Shown here in pieces: positions 1 to 10,077 of a DNA stretch of 64,000 nucleotides. The notes beneath the pieces are model-generated. The model worked only from the letters and a program-made list of their open reading frames with translations. It made no database searches and was not told the origin of the DNA. The position numbers and the translations under genes are program-made. The stretch covers positions 37,583,501 to 37,647,500 of the forward strand of contig NC_091670.1 of the NCBI RefSeq assembly GCF_042453785.1, written 5' to 3'. This stretch comes from Malus domestica. Lineage: Eukaryota > Streptophyta > Magnoliopsida > Rosales > Rosaceae. How positions within the stretch are numbered: the stretch's first letter is position 1; each line of letters opens with the position of its first letter.

Positions 1-543
1 ATAAGTGAGGGCTGATAAGGGTTTCTAGCAAGCTAACTCGTTGATGAACTCGAGAGAATATTTTGCTGTTATTTGGGTGGGTTTTGTTGGAAATAATGGA
101 GAAGTGCATTGGTGTGCCAGTTTTGGAGTTATGGGGTGTAGAGATAAAAACACTAATGTGTATTTTATTTTCTTTTCTTATTCTTATTTATTTAAGGGTA
201 AACTTGGAAGTTTGGTAAATAAAACTTGTTAGTTGGGTGTAGAGATAAGATAACTGGGAAAAAATAAAATTTTATGAGAGGAATTTTGATTTCAATAAAA
301 TTTAGAAAAATGAACGAAAAGTCCAAAAAAACTTTAATTTTAATGAAAAATGACAAATAAATAGTATCAAATAAGATAAAAATGTAATTTTTCGTTAGAA
401 GTAATATTTACTTAAAAGTTAAAACTCCCATAAAATTCCCCAAACTGTGTGTACCCACCCAAACCAACCAGATTCCCCATCCTTTCTCCCTCCTCTCTTG
501 ACACACAGGGGCACAGTAGAACTTCTGCAGACTGTAGTGATCG
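1..543. other. Upstream region of UreG, no gene seen
   Basis: AT-rich sequence left of the UreG start. No convincing coding sequence is seen; the short open frames lack family features. The part from about 300 to 425 resembles a MITE family found twice more in the window. The last 120 bases are C-rich and probably hold the UreG 5' UTR. Confidence 0.6.
300..425. repeat. Diverged MITE copy upstream of UreG
   Basis: The segment keeps the word order seen at 3900-4035 and 27566-27735: a 'gaaaa...aaagt' start, an 'aatagtatca' block, then 'tttttcgtta' and 'agttaaaactc'. The ends are too decayed to define terminal repeats or a target duplication. It lies about 120 bp upstream of the UreG start, so it may touch the promoter. 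The assignment rests on by-eye similarity among the three segments. Confidence 0.45.
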
Positions 544-3087
544 ATGGCTGACCACCACCATGATCATCATGACCATGACCATGACCATCATCACCACCAT
601 GATCATGATCATAGCCATGGGAGTTCAGCTGCAACGAATTCATGGGTGGGCGCAGATGGGAAGGTGTACCATAGCCACGATGGGTTGGCGCCACACTCAC
701 ACGAACCCATATACTCTCCTGGCTACTTCAGCAGAAGAGCTCCACCTCTCCTCTCCAGGAATTTCAATGAAAGGGCTTTCACCATTGGCATTGGTGGACC
801 TGTTGGTACTGGGTAAGTTGGGTAATTTTTGACATTTTTGAAAATATTTTCACATTCATCAATTGCATCGTTAGATTAAAAAGACTAGAAATGATGTAAA
901 GATTGGCACTTTGTTTTTAGGGAAGTGAATTCCGCGCTCCCCCTTTCGCCTTTTGCATTTCGCTATGTTTTTCTAGCCATTGGATTGAATAAATTGAAGG
1001 AGAATCTAAATGATAGCACGAAAGGAGGATTGCGGGAGGTGAAAAGGGGAGCGCGGAAATCCCTCTTCGTTGGGGGAAGTGAAGAGTGACACAATTTAAC
1101 TTTGGATAACTTTGTGATACAATCGAAATGATAGAAAATTGTTGCAGCATAACTATTTATAAATTTGTTTGATTTCTTCTGAATGATTTCGGATTTTTTG
1201 TGATTTGCCTGGTTTAGTTTTCGTAGTTTTGAATACCAATTTGCTAGCATAAGTCTTACTGGTTACTGAGAGTTGATGAAATGCTGCTTCACGACATACA
1301 GGAAAACTGCTTTGATGCTCGCTCTGTGTACACTTTTGCGTGACAAGTACAGTCTTGCTGCAGTAAGTAACTTTTCTTGCGACGAACAATTCAAAAGATT
1401 CAATCTTTTGTCTTTATGATGTCCTAAATACTTCAAAAAACTGTTTAGCTTTCTACTAAATTGCGTTGAGCTTCACATAGTAACTGTTAAAGTCTACGAA
1501 AGACCTTTAACACCCGTGTTTCAAGTTGATTGAGGCAAGTCTAAAGATATTAAGCGTAACAATTGCAGGTGACAAATGATATATTCACAAAAGAGGATGG
1601 TGAGTTCTTGGTGAAGCATGGAGCACTTCCTGAAGAAAGAATACGTGCTGTGGAAACTGGGGGCTGCCCACATGCTGCAATTCGTGAAGACATCAGTATT
1701 AACCTTGGCCCTCTTGAGGAGCTTTCTAACTTGTACAAGACCGACATACTGCTTTGTGAATCAGGCGGAGGTATTTTCTAGAAACAGTTAAATGACTATT
1801 ACAGATGATTGATACTCATGTTGGAATTGCACTTGAGCTTGAATGAATTTATGGAGCCATCTGGAGTTTGGTATTGATTTGAGAAAATGTAGCTTGATCA
1901 ATGGAAAATGTTCAAAATTTTAGTTCGGACGAAAATGCTCATTGTAAAGTTTGCATAAATGGAGGAATTTGTATGTCAATGATAACAAGTGGTTGAATTG
2001 AGCTTTTATTAACATTATCCAATCGAATTTGTGTGAATGCAGATAATTTAGCCGCGAACTTCAGCAGGGAACTGGCCGACTATATTATTTACATTATAGA
2101 TGTCTCTGCTGGTGATAAAATTCCACGAAAAGGTGGCCCTGGAATCACTCAGGCTGACCTTCTGGTATATTCTTATTCGTTGCTGATTTTGAGGATACCA
2201 TTTCTATCTAGTGTCTACCCATCAATCGTGTCATTCCAATTTCAGAAATGAAATCATCAGGGATCGATATGTGAATGACTTGATAACATTTGATTGTAGG
2301 TGATAAACAAGACTGATCTTGCAGCAGCGGTTGGAGCTGATTTGGCAGTGATGGAGCGTGATGCACTTCGAATGCGAGATGGAGGGCCTTTTGTCTTTGC
2401 TCAGGTTGGTTGCTCGTATCATCACATGCGTTCACTACTGTTTTTGCATTGTAAACATGTTGTGAGCTTGGTATTTGGGATTCTCATGTTAGGAAATGCA
2501 CAACTGCACTAATTTGTTTTATTAACATTAAAATTGGTCAACACAAAATAAAAAACCTGTATTTTCTCAATTTTGGAAGGACCATAATCTGTGATTACAT
2601 ATCCTCGACACTATTAACCCTGTCCCCGTTCCCCAATCATGTCAAGAATGTTTTGTTGTGCCAGGAAGGTGATTCTTGAATGATTTGTCATTAACATGCA
2701 GTGAGCTGATATTTTTGCTTCTCATATTTGGAGATGCACAACTGCACCAACATGTTTTGTTAACATAAAATTGGCTCAACATGAAATCAAAAAGCTGTAT
2801 CTGCTTATTTTTGGAATGAACATAATCTATGATTACATATTCTCGTCACAAGCAAGACACTATTAACCATGTCTCCATTCCCCAATCATGTCAGGAATGT
2901 TTCGTTGTGCCAGGAAGGCGATTCTTGAATGATTTGTCGTTATAGGCACGATATTGAACTTTCATGTACATGACTTACATGCCTGTGAACCCTATATATG
3001 CAGGTGAAGCACGGAAAAGGAGTAGAGGAAATCGTGAACCACATATTACAGGCTTGGGAAGTAGCAACGGGGAAGAAGCGCCACTGA
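544..3087 (+). CDS. UREG: Urease accessory GTPase UreG, 6 exons
   Basis: SIMIBI-class GTPase that delivers nickel to apo-urease together with UreD and UreF in the cytosol. Exons: 544-812, 1302-1362, 1569-1770, 2043-2164, 2300-2404, 3004-3087. All introns are GT-AG and phases join to 280 aa, a normal length for plant UreG. The N-terminus (residues 1-53) is very His/Asp-rich, typical of plant UreG and thought to bind metal. The P-loop GGPVGTGKT is at 84-92 and is split by intron 1. The metal-binding CPH motif is at 143-145 and the guanine-specificity NKTD at 221-224. The next gene lies 1.2 kb downstream on the same strand. Intron 5 (about 600 bp) holds a tandem duplication. Identification is very secure; the exact start is the first ATG before the His tract. 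Confidence 0.96.
2462..2945. repeat. Tandem duplication of ~240 bp inside UreG intron 5
   Basis: Two direct copies, about 2462-2699 and 2701-2945, share the same word order: 'gtgagct', a 'gcacaactgcac' block, 'ttgttttattaacat', 'ataatct.tgattacatat', 'actattaacc.tgtc', 'ccccaatcatgtca', 'ttgtgccaggaagg', 'gattcttgaatgatttgtc'. The copies differ by scattered substitutions and short indels, so the duplication is not recent. No coding content is seen. Confidence 0.85.
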
Positions 3088-3530
3088 ATCCGTCTTCGAT
3101 GAGGTTCTGCGTCTTTTTTTGGTATTTCCCCGCTACATCTAAACCTCGACGAACAAATGTGACTTGAATTTTCGGTCTCTTTTCATCGGACGTAGATGTT
3201 TTGACCCTTCGTTGCCTTCATCTCTTCAGTCCAGTTATAAATGGAACAAGAAAGCTCCTTTGCTACCATGTCTCTCAGTTGAACTGTATGTCTTCAAGGC
3301 AGTCACTTTATTGAGCTGTTTTTGTCTAATAGGGGTGATTTTCGGACTAATCGGATAAATAAAACAAAGTTTCACATCCCTCTTAATTTTCGGCCGTTGG
3401 ATCAACGAATTGAAGAAACTTAATGGCCAAAAACTAACACAGGTACTTGTAGGAGGCAAAAAAGCGTATGCGAATAGTGCTATTTTTTTATTTAAAATAA
3501 ATTGTAAGAAATTTTTTACAAGTAAACTTT

Positions 3531-3890
3531 TTGGCCAAAATGGTCTCTAAGATTTGCATAACTCTTTACTTTGCTCTCTAAGATTTGAAATCAATAGAAA
3601 TGGTCATTGAGATTGTCCATCATCAATCATTTTGGTCATTTCATAAAAAATCTCCATTAAATAAGATTAAATGACAAAAATACCCTTAGTTTTTTGTCAA
3701 ATCATTTTGGCTTATTGTTTGTTAAATTGAGGGTAGTTTTATCATTTTAATCCTTATTTAACATAATTTTTGTGGAATGACCAAAATGATTGATGGTAAA
3801 CAATCTCAAGGACTACTCCTATTGATTTCAAATCTCAGAGACCAAAGTGAGGAGTTATGCAAATCTCAAGGATCATTTTGGTTAAAAAAA
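3531..3890. repeat. MITE with long inverted terminal repeats
   Basis: The left arm runs 'ccaaaatggtctctaagatttgcataac...' to 'tttgaaatcaatag'. The right arm is its near reverse complement, 'ctattgatttcaaatctcagagacc...' to 'gcaaatctcaaggatcattttgg'. A second palindromic part ('catcaatcattttggtcatt' / 'aatgaccaaaatgattgatg') extends the arms to about 130-150 bp, leaving a short centre. The right end runs into a long A tract. No transposase is present. A clear target duplication was not identified, so the superfamily is open. Confidence 0.7.
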
Positions 3891-3899
3891 AAAAAAAAA

Positions 3900-4035
3900 A
3901 AAAAACTAATGAAAATGGTTTGAAAATTTTGAGTTTTAATCAAAATGACAAAAAATGTTGTAAGTAAATAGTATCATGAGTGATTTTTTAGACTAAAAAT
4001 ATCCATTTCGTTACGATTGTTTCGTTAAAACTCTA
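3900..4035. repeat. MITE copy upstream of CCDC174-like gene
   Basis: Starts 'aaaaactaatgaaaatgg', contains 'gagttttaatcaaaatgac', 'aagtaaatagtatca', 'gattttttag' and ends 'ttcgttaaaactc'. It follows the same pattern as the better-preserved copy in the HMG gene intron at 27566-27735. It sits directly after the A tract that ends the inverted-repeat element at 3531-3890, about 220 bp before the next coding start. Confidence 0.6.
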
Positions 4036-4253
4036 AAAAAAAATTGTGAGAAAGGAAAAGAAATAAGAACAAATAGGTCCTGAATGGGCCGGGCCACACC
4101 GTCGCGGTGGAGTCCATTACCAATTTACTACTGCCCGCCCGAGTGAAGAAACGAAATTCTGCGAAGCCGATCAAATCAAATTCAAACAGAGGAGGAAGAA
4201 AACAGAAATCTCCAGTTTACCACCAACAATTTCGATCCTGAAATTGCAGAAAA

Positions 4254-6118
4254 ATGGCGGAGGAGGAGGAGCCGAAGAAGAGAAGGGTGGTGGTGGAATC
4301 CCTCGGATGGCTGACGGAGTCCTCAATTATGCCGAAGAAGCACCGCGCCATCGGCGGCGTCGGAGCCTCCTCAATCATGGAGCTCAAGGCCCAACTCTAT
4401 CAGTCCCAAGAAGAATCCAAGAAGTCCAAAGAACTCGCCGGCTCAGACATCGAGTTCCATCGGGCCAAGAAGAGAATTACCGCACACGACGCCTTCTCCG
4501 CCAAGAACTCCGGCGTCGACGCCCGGGCCCACAAGTACGTATTTTCTTTCTTTTTCCCCAATTTTCTTCTGGGTTTAATTTCAATTTACTTAATTGTGTT
4601 GTTTTGTTGGATTGGTGTAATTTATGGGTTAGGTTTCCTTTTGGTAATTTAGGGTTCTTGGTGTTCTCTAATTCCAAATTAAGAGTATTTTAGATGCTGT
4701 TTAGTGATATGATGAGATTTTTGAGCTCTCTGTTTTGGGAAGTTTGCGGATTTGTTTTTATTAAACACTTTGACTTGCCCATCTCATCATTGATCTAGGA
4801 AACATTTCAATTGATGTTCAATTATCTCTAGGGCTTAGTTAGGATTTCTGCTAAATTCAATTGTGTTTTTGTTGATTTAAATTCAGGGACAAGCTTGAGC
4901 TAAAAGCAGTGAAGGATGGATCGGCAAGCTATGCAGCGTTGGAGAAGAAGGCCGCATTGTACGATAAGCTAGCGAGGGGTGAGCTATCGGATGAAGAAGA
5001 TAAAGAAAAGTATTGTGTGGATTTTTACGGCAAGAGAGTTGAGCATGACGAACCGCAGCAGACTCAGCACCATGATTCACCTGCTGTAATATCTCCGGAG
5101 AATCAAGATGGAGAGAACAATGCTTCTACGCTGTTTAGCACGAAACCTTTGGGGCTTGGGCGAGCGGATGCGACAGTGGACAATGATATTCACAAGCGTT
5201 TTGTGAGGTAAAAGTTTCAAATTATTTCGGTATAAGTTATAAGTATACATGCTGTACAGACCGTTTAGTTAACTAATCACAATCAGATAATGATAAAGCG
5301 TTTATCTCGAGTGAACTTTTGTTAGTGTTATTCTTTCAGTGTTACCATATTCTATGCAAGTCTGGGTACTTAACATTTAGCCACAGTGATTTCGTGTTGC
5401 CGCTGTTACTCTTCTAAGCCTCTAAGGTGAAGTAGTTGAGCTGAGACTCATATTTGGGCTGGGGGTTGGTAGTAGAGCTATGGATGAGTTGCTTAAGCTT
5501 TTTGACCTATTCTTGATTTGCAATCCTGCTTTTAAATTTCCGTTTGCTCTATATAGGACTGCCGATCTATTCTGTTAATTTTCGACTAAGTCCTGTACAA
5601 CGTCTTGAGTGCCGGACTATAGATAGGAAGATGCTCTTACGGGAAATGAGCTAAATAAAGCATAAAAAGAATAAATGACTAAACGAGTGTATTTTTAGAA
5701 CTATGCTTTCGTGACAAAAACTAGTAATCTATTTCATCAATAAATGAAAAAAGGGTTTGGATTCGGGTTTTTCTTCTTCTCCTCTTTCTATATTATTTGT
5801 TTGGTTATAGTTTCTCCATTTACGCAGGATGTTTCTTATTACTTGATTCTAGTCTTTCGTCGTCCTGGCCCCAGATACTTATTGCTCGAGTGAAATCTCT
5901 ATGCTCCTGGCAGCAGTCATCTCATGATTTCTGGTCTTGTGTTCCTTTTCTTCAGGGAAGTACACGAAGAAGCAAATCAAGCGAGAGAGAAGGCATCTGA
6001 GCTCAAACTGCGCAGGGAAGAGCAAGCAGCTGCTCGTCGTGAGAAGTTAAAACAGGCTTATATACGGAAACAGTTAGAGAGACTTAAAGCAGCATCAAGT
6101 AATAAGGAACAGACATGA
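4254..6118 (+). CDS. CCDC174-like coiled-coil protein, 3 exons
   Basis: Exons 4254-4534, 4887-5207 and 5956-6118 join in phase (GT-AG introns) to 254 aa. Residues about 38-56 read SSIMELKAQLYQSQEESKKS. Later comes a block with ALYDKLARGELSDEEDKEKY and then CVDF. Both resemble conserved stretches of the eukaryotic CCDC174 family, which is nuclear and linked to RNA processing. The C-terminal 55 residues are highly charged and predicted helical (EEANQAREKASELKLRREEQ and onward), as expected for a coiled coil. The protein is much shorter than the animal member, as plant relatives tend to be. The first ATG lies in a purine-rich leader. The family assignment comes from remembered motifs, not a search; the coding nature is certain. 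Confidence 0.85.
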
Positions 6119-6444
6119 TAAACAGCAGGAGGCAATGACCGCAATAGCCATCACGAATCCTGCTGTTCGCTTCAGGGTTCATTTTTGAAGTAAAGAAACA
6201 AGTTCAGCCGATTGACGCTAACCAAGTGGCTCCGTTTGCAGTTTCTTCATGTTTGTATTGTCCATGGAGGCACAGAACAATAGCATTTGACATGTATTCC
6301 TTGCTTGAGCAATCAAAAAAGTGTATTTATTAGTCTTTTTCCGACGTTTCGTATGTTTGTGAAAATTATTGGTTGGAGTCGAACATTTAATATGATCGTG
6401 TAAGAAATTGCAAAATTACAAAAAACAGAAGTTAATAGTAAAAA

Positions 6445-6552
6445 GTCAGAAGCGGGATTCGAACCCACACCCTCTTTCGAAAACCAGAACTTGAGTCTGG
6501 CGATCGAACCCAAAATGTCAGAAGTGAATTTAGAACACTTGGCCATCCTGAC
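6445..6552 (-). pseudogene. tRNA-Leu(CAA) relic with disrupted D arm
   Basis: Read on the minus strand, the acceptor start (gtcagga), anticodon arm (ccagactcaagttctgg, anticodon CAA), variable arm, T arm (ggttcgaatcc) and 3' acceptor (ttctgac) are those of plant tRNA-Leu(CAA). Between the D-loop start (gtgttctaa) and the anticodon stem lie about 27 extra bases that themselves look like a scrambled T-arm/acceptor piece (acttctgac, gggttcgat). The total is 108 nt instead of about 84. The D stem cannot form normally, so this is probably a dead copy made by partial internal duplication. Confidence 0.75.
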
Positions 6553-6635
6553 TGATTGTTACGACATTCCAAACTTAGCTATAAGGCAGTGCATTCAAAA
6601 TAACAATTAAACGAAAGGAAAAAGAAAAGAAAGAT

Positions 6636-6708
6636 CGACTCTGCTGGGGATCGAACCCAGAATCTCTGGTTTCGTAGACCAGCGCCTTATCCATTGGGCC
6701 ACAGAGTC
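6636..6708 (-). tRNA. tRNA-Arg(ACG)
   Basis: The 73-nt minus-strand gene begins GACTCTGTGGCCCAATGG. It has a 7-bp acceptor stem (gactctg/cagagtc), the D arm, an anticodon arm ctggt-ctACGaa-accag, and T arm ctggg-ttcgatc-cccag. Anticodon ACG reads CGU/CGC/CGA after A34 editing. There is no intron. Downstream on the same strand a TTTT run (complement of the A-rich stretch at 6618-6630) can serve as Pol III terminator. It looks fully functional. Confidence 0.95.
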
Positions 6709-7210
6709 GTTTGTTGGTGCTTGGGGTTTGTTTTCATACTTACGCTTGTACATCATAAAAGCCCAATGTCAAGTATCATCCAAGGTGGGCTTGAAAGATT
6801 CGACTCTCCAGCCTCTGGGACAGCATTGTGAGCGAATCATGAATTTTAACGAGAATATAATTGTGGCCGTATCCTGAACTTATCACTCACTGCTATGACA
6901 CTACTACGTAATTTATTTCTTTGGCTCCTCTCACTCATGTGGGTCTCAATTTTGAAAGGCCCAAGTTCTAGTGGGCTTCAATTCTGAAAGGCCCAACTTG
7001 GAGAGCAATCCAACGACCTCAAAATATTGAACAATACGTGGACAGCACATGGAGCACAAAGCTCAAACTCTCACATGTATGCCACTAAAATTAATGCAAA
7101 TATTCCAAGCAATTGTCTGGAAAGAGATTATATTCCCCTAATCTTGCATTTTTAAACACAGCCCACACCACTCCCAAATCATTTTGCTTGCTGTTAAAGC
7201 AACATAATCC
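6709..7210. other. Intergenic stretch between tRNA and AG peptide gene
   Basis: No coding sequence seen. Near 6941-6999 a short phrase is repeated ('cccaagttctagtgggcttcaattctgaaaggccca' beside 'caattttgaaaggcccaag'). The right part is the promoter region of the arabinogalactan peptide gene. Confidence 0.5.
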
Positions 7211-7262
7211 GACACGTGTCGGGCTCCCATTCGCTCAATTCCTTAATCCCCTCCCTATAAAA
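7211..7262 (+). promoter_or_regulatory. G-box and TATA box of the AG peptide gene
   Basis: A perfect palindromic G-box core CACGTG (7213-7218, in gacacgtgtc) lies about 40 bp upstream of a TATA box (tataaaa, 7256-7262). The start codon follows 108 bp after the TATA box, which leaves room for a leader of about 75 nt. A G-box that close to a TATA box suggests control by bZIP or bHLH factors (light, ABA), an inference from motif only. Confidence 0.7.
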
Positions 7263-7369
7263 CCCACTTAAGCTTCTTCATTTTCCTCAAACCAAAAACA
7301 TTAGCACACTTTCTTCTACTTGTGACTTGAGAAGTAGTGTTCAGATTCAGAAGAAGAAGAAAAAACAAT

Positions 7370-7558
7370 ATGGAGGTTTGCAAATTGGCCATGGTTTTCA
7401 CCATCTGCACGATTGTTCTTGTGAGCTTCTCGTCGTTCGGAGCTGCTGAAGATGTTGGTGTTCCTGCACCTGCACCGATGGAGAGCGCGGCGGCCCCTCT
7501 AGGTGCTCCTGCTGCTGCACTAGGGGCCATGGCTTCTTTGCTGGCTTTCTTCTTTTAA
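7370..7558 (+). CDS. Arabinogalactan peptide (62 aa)
   Basis: The small secreted precursor starts MEVCKLAMVF. Residues 1-26 form a signal peptide (hydrophobic core FTICTIVLVSF, cleavage after SFGAA or close by). The short mature core has Ala-Pro repeats (VPAPAP, AAAPLGAP), which are sites for proline hydroxylation and arabinogalactan addition. The C-terminus (ALGAMASLLAFFF) is a hydrophobic GPI-anchor signal. This architecture defines AG peptides of the plant cell surface. No intron. The ATG at 7370 is chosen because the signal peptide begins there; the frame extends upstream only through Arg/Lys-rich UTR. Confidence 0.9.
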   Translation: MEVCKLAMVFTICTIVLVSFSSFGAAEDVGVPAPAPMESAAAPLGAPAAALGAMASLLAFFF

Positions 7559-7947
7559 ACTTGTTCATTTATATTCCCCATCTTATTCTTTTCTTGCTTA
7601 TTTTCTTTTGGAAGTGATGTTCAATATCTTTATTAATAGCTAAATTTGATTTCATGTTGAAAATGTTGTATGCGTAGTTGCGCAGTCTGCAAGACAAATA
7701 TCTTCGCCATTTCTCATGTTTTGAGAATGACCATAGTTTTTATCTATGCTCTTCGAAGTGAACGCCACATCCTCTGGTGGCGATAATCATAAACGGAGGA
7801 CGTGGTCACAAGCGAGGTTGATGGAACAGGAAAGGCAAGAACCATGGTGGTCAGTTTCAAGAATTATTTATAATTTAGTGAAAATTGGAATAGTGCTATT
7901 GCTCTTGACAACAATGTAATCTGATACGAAATTCAGTGAGTGAACGA
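7559..7947. other. 3' flanks of two convergent genes
   Basis: Holds the 3' UTR of the AG peptide gene on the left and that of the minus-strand Rossmann gene on the right. No further gene seen. Confidence 0.5.
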
Positions 7948-9720
7948 TCACCGTTGCTTGATGGAACCGAAAAGATCCTCAAACGAACGCTTGGGTGCAT
8001 CAGGCCGCGAAACTATCTCCACAACCTTGTAGGACGCTTCAGGATTCGCTAATGCCTCTACAGCTACTTCTGCTACCAGATCTCTAGAGATGCTGCCTTC
8101 CGAAAGTGTGTCCTATCAAGAGAGATAAAGAGAACAACAATTAGGTTAAAGCAACTCAGGTTTTTGCGCTTAACACGATTAAATGGGGAAAAATTTCACA
8201 AAGTGTGACATGAATTGTGTTACCTCTGGCTCCATTACAAGGTTTCCGGTTGGAGGGTCGTTTTTCAACCCACCGGGCCTTATAATCGTGTAGTTTATAC
8301 CAGACTTCCTGATATAGTTCTCTGCCTGAAGCTTTGCTATTAAGGTGAGTCCAAAAACATTAAGAAATATGTAAGCTGGGTTGAGAATCTGCCCCATTGC
8401 TGCTCCATTGACCAAGATGGAACTCACAAGAATAAACCGGTTCACACCAAGTTTACGGCATGCTTCAACGAGATTCACTGTGCCAAAATTATCGACCTGC
8501 ACTGAAATCAACCTTTTTTAGACACAAAAGCATGTTCGAATTACGAATGTCCCTTCCATTACAACCTACACTAAAAGTATCCTTTTCTAGACAGCAAAAC
8601 CTGCACTAAAAGTATGATTTCGTTTCCTAATCAATGACCGGATAAGGGATGTTTCTCCTTCCGTTGATAGCCAGAGGCTAAGCTCCAGGATTTTAAACCA
8701 TCAGTCATTTGCTAGAGTAAAGCTTAAACAAGAAGCAACCTAAAGATCGAACTTAATCAAACACCAGTCGAAAATCAACAATATAGAAGTAGAAGTGGCG
8801 TTAATATGTCAGAGAAACGGACTATTAATCAACATTCAACACCAATACCTTCTCCAACTTAATCACCTTCACAGCTTGCAGGTGTAGGGTTCTATACAAA
8901 AGGCCTCGATGCAATTTTTTGTTTTCCAGGTTTCCCATGTGGGACTTTTACAAATTTTTCAAGAAGTTGCTCCACTAAGTAATGAACAAAGATGTTAATT
9001 GCACAGATAAAAGAATCAAATTGACCTTCCATGGAGCAAACACATCCCATCCAAAGCTAAATCCAGTGGCACAAATCACAGCATCTGAATCATCGCATAT
9101 CGCTTCTGCTAACTTAGCAGAACCATCTGTCACATCTGCCTTCACCTGCAAACAAACACAAGAGATTGTTTCATCGAAAACCCAACAAATTAAACATTCC
9201 CCAAAACAAAACAAAACAAACCCAATTGAGTAACCAGCACTTGAAATTCCGAAGAAACTCACAATTTGAAGAGCTGCGTTGTCTGAGGGAAGGCTAGCTT
9301 TCGCTTTCTCCAAGTTCCGAACTCCGGCTTTAACTGAGAAACCCTTGGCCAGCAGCTGCTCAACAATCCGTTTACCTGTATTTCCAGTGGCACCAGCCAC
9401 AAATACTTTCTTCTTCCCAATCACATTGGTTTCAGTTGTCTCTGTAACTTCCTCGGTAATTTCACCCCCTTCCATCTAAATAGAGATTAACATGTTAATA
9501 GTTAAAAACTAATATTAACGGCATTTGAGAGAGAGAAAGAGACCTGGGTGGACTTCAGGATGGGGAAGGACCTGGCGTTGTAGGAAGAGAAGGAAATCAG
9601 AGAGAAGGGTTCGGCGGTGGTTGTTGCGGTGGTGGTGGTGTGGGAAAGAGGAGGGAGTAGGTGGTGAGTGCAGAGACGTAGAGGAGGGTTTCTGAGAATG
9701 AGAGGCAGAGGAGCTGCCAT
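7948..9720 (-). CDS. Plastid NAD(P)-binding Rossmann protein (At2g34460-like)
   Basis: Five exons on the minus strand: 9544-9720, 9263-9475, 9026-9145, 8224-8496, 7948-8112. All are in phase 0 and give 315 aa. The first 59 residues, a Ser/Thr/Pro-rich stretch encoded by exon 1, look like a chloroplast transit peptide. A Rossmann fold follows, with the dinucleotide motif GATGNTG (87-93). It continues with the atypical SDR features of the NAD-dependent epimerase/NmrA-like group (FILVSSILVNGAAMG, IRPGGLKNDPPTG). The sequence matches my recollection of Arabidopsis At2g34460 almost throughout. The substrate is unknown; plastid location is inferred. The second exon also starts with ATG, so a shorter cytosolic form is conceivable. 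A MITE lies about 125 bp upstream of the start. Confidence 0.92.
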
Positions 9721-9846
9721 TTGCTTTATCTTGCTCCCTTTCTTGTCCTCCAAGTCCAACCAACACAGTCCCTCTCCTGTCTTGACTTCCCATTTGCTGT
9801 TGTGGGACTGTGGGGTCGGGTGCTTCCACATCATTGTTTTTCTACG

Positions 9847-10066
9847 AATCCGGATCCTCGCCGGATTCTCTTTGTGAGGATTCCGAGAATTCATCAATTA
9901 TGTCTGTTCATCGTACATTGTGTGATTAGAAATTATTTTAAATTTTTTTATTTAAAATTAAATACAAACAGTACTTAATAAAAACTGACTGCACAATATA
10001 CAATGAACGAATATATTTCCAAATCCCCAAGATCTTTACCAAAAGGATCCGGAGAGGATCCTGTTG
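9847..10066. repeat. MULE-type MITE, copy 1, with 11-bp target duplication
   Basis: The terminal repeats pair 'ccggatcctcgccgg' on the left with 'ccggagaggatcctgttg' on the right. The element is flanked by the identical 11-mer gtttttctacg at 9836-9846 and 10067-10077. A 9-11 bp duplication fits Mutator-like elements. The inner part is AT-rich with no ORF. The same family occurs at 36539-36750. It lies in the upstream region of the minus-strand Rossmann gene. Confidence 0.85.
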
Positions 10067-10077
10067 GTTTTTCTACG

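Noticed and set aside
449-832. 127-codon plus-strand frame overlapping UreG exon 1, and minus-strand frames in the His tract
   Set aside because: They are shadows of the repetitive His/Asp codons of UreG and have no family features.
3164-3459. Open frames just after the UreG stop
   Set aside because: They lie in the UreG 3' flank, have no domain, and overlap on both strands.
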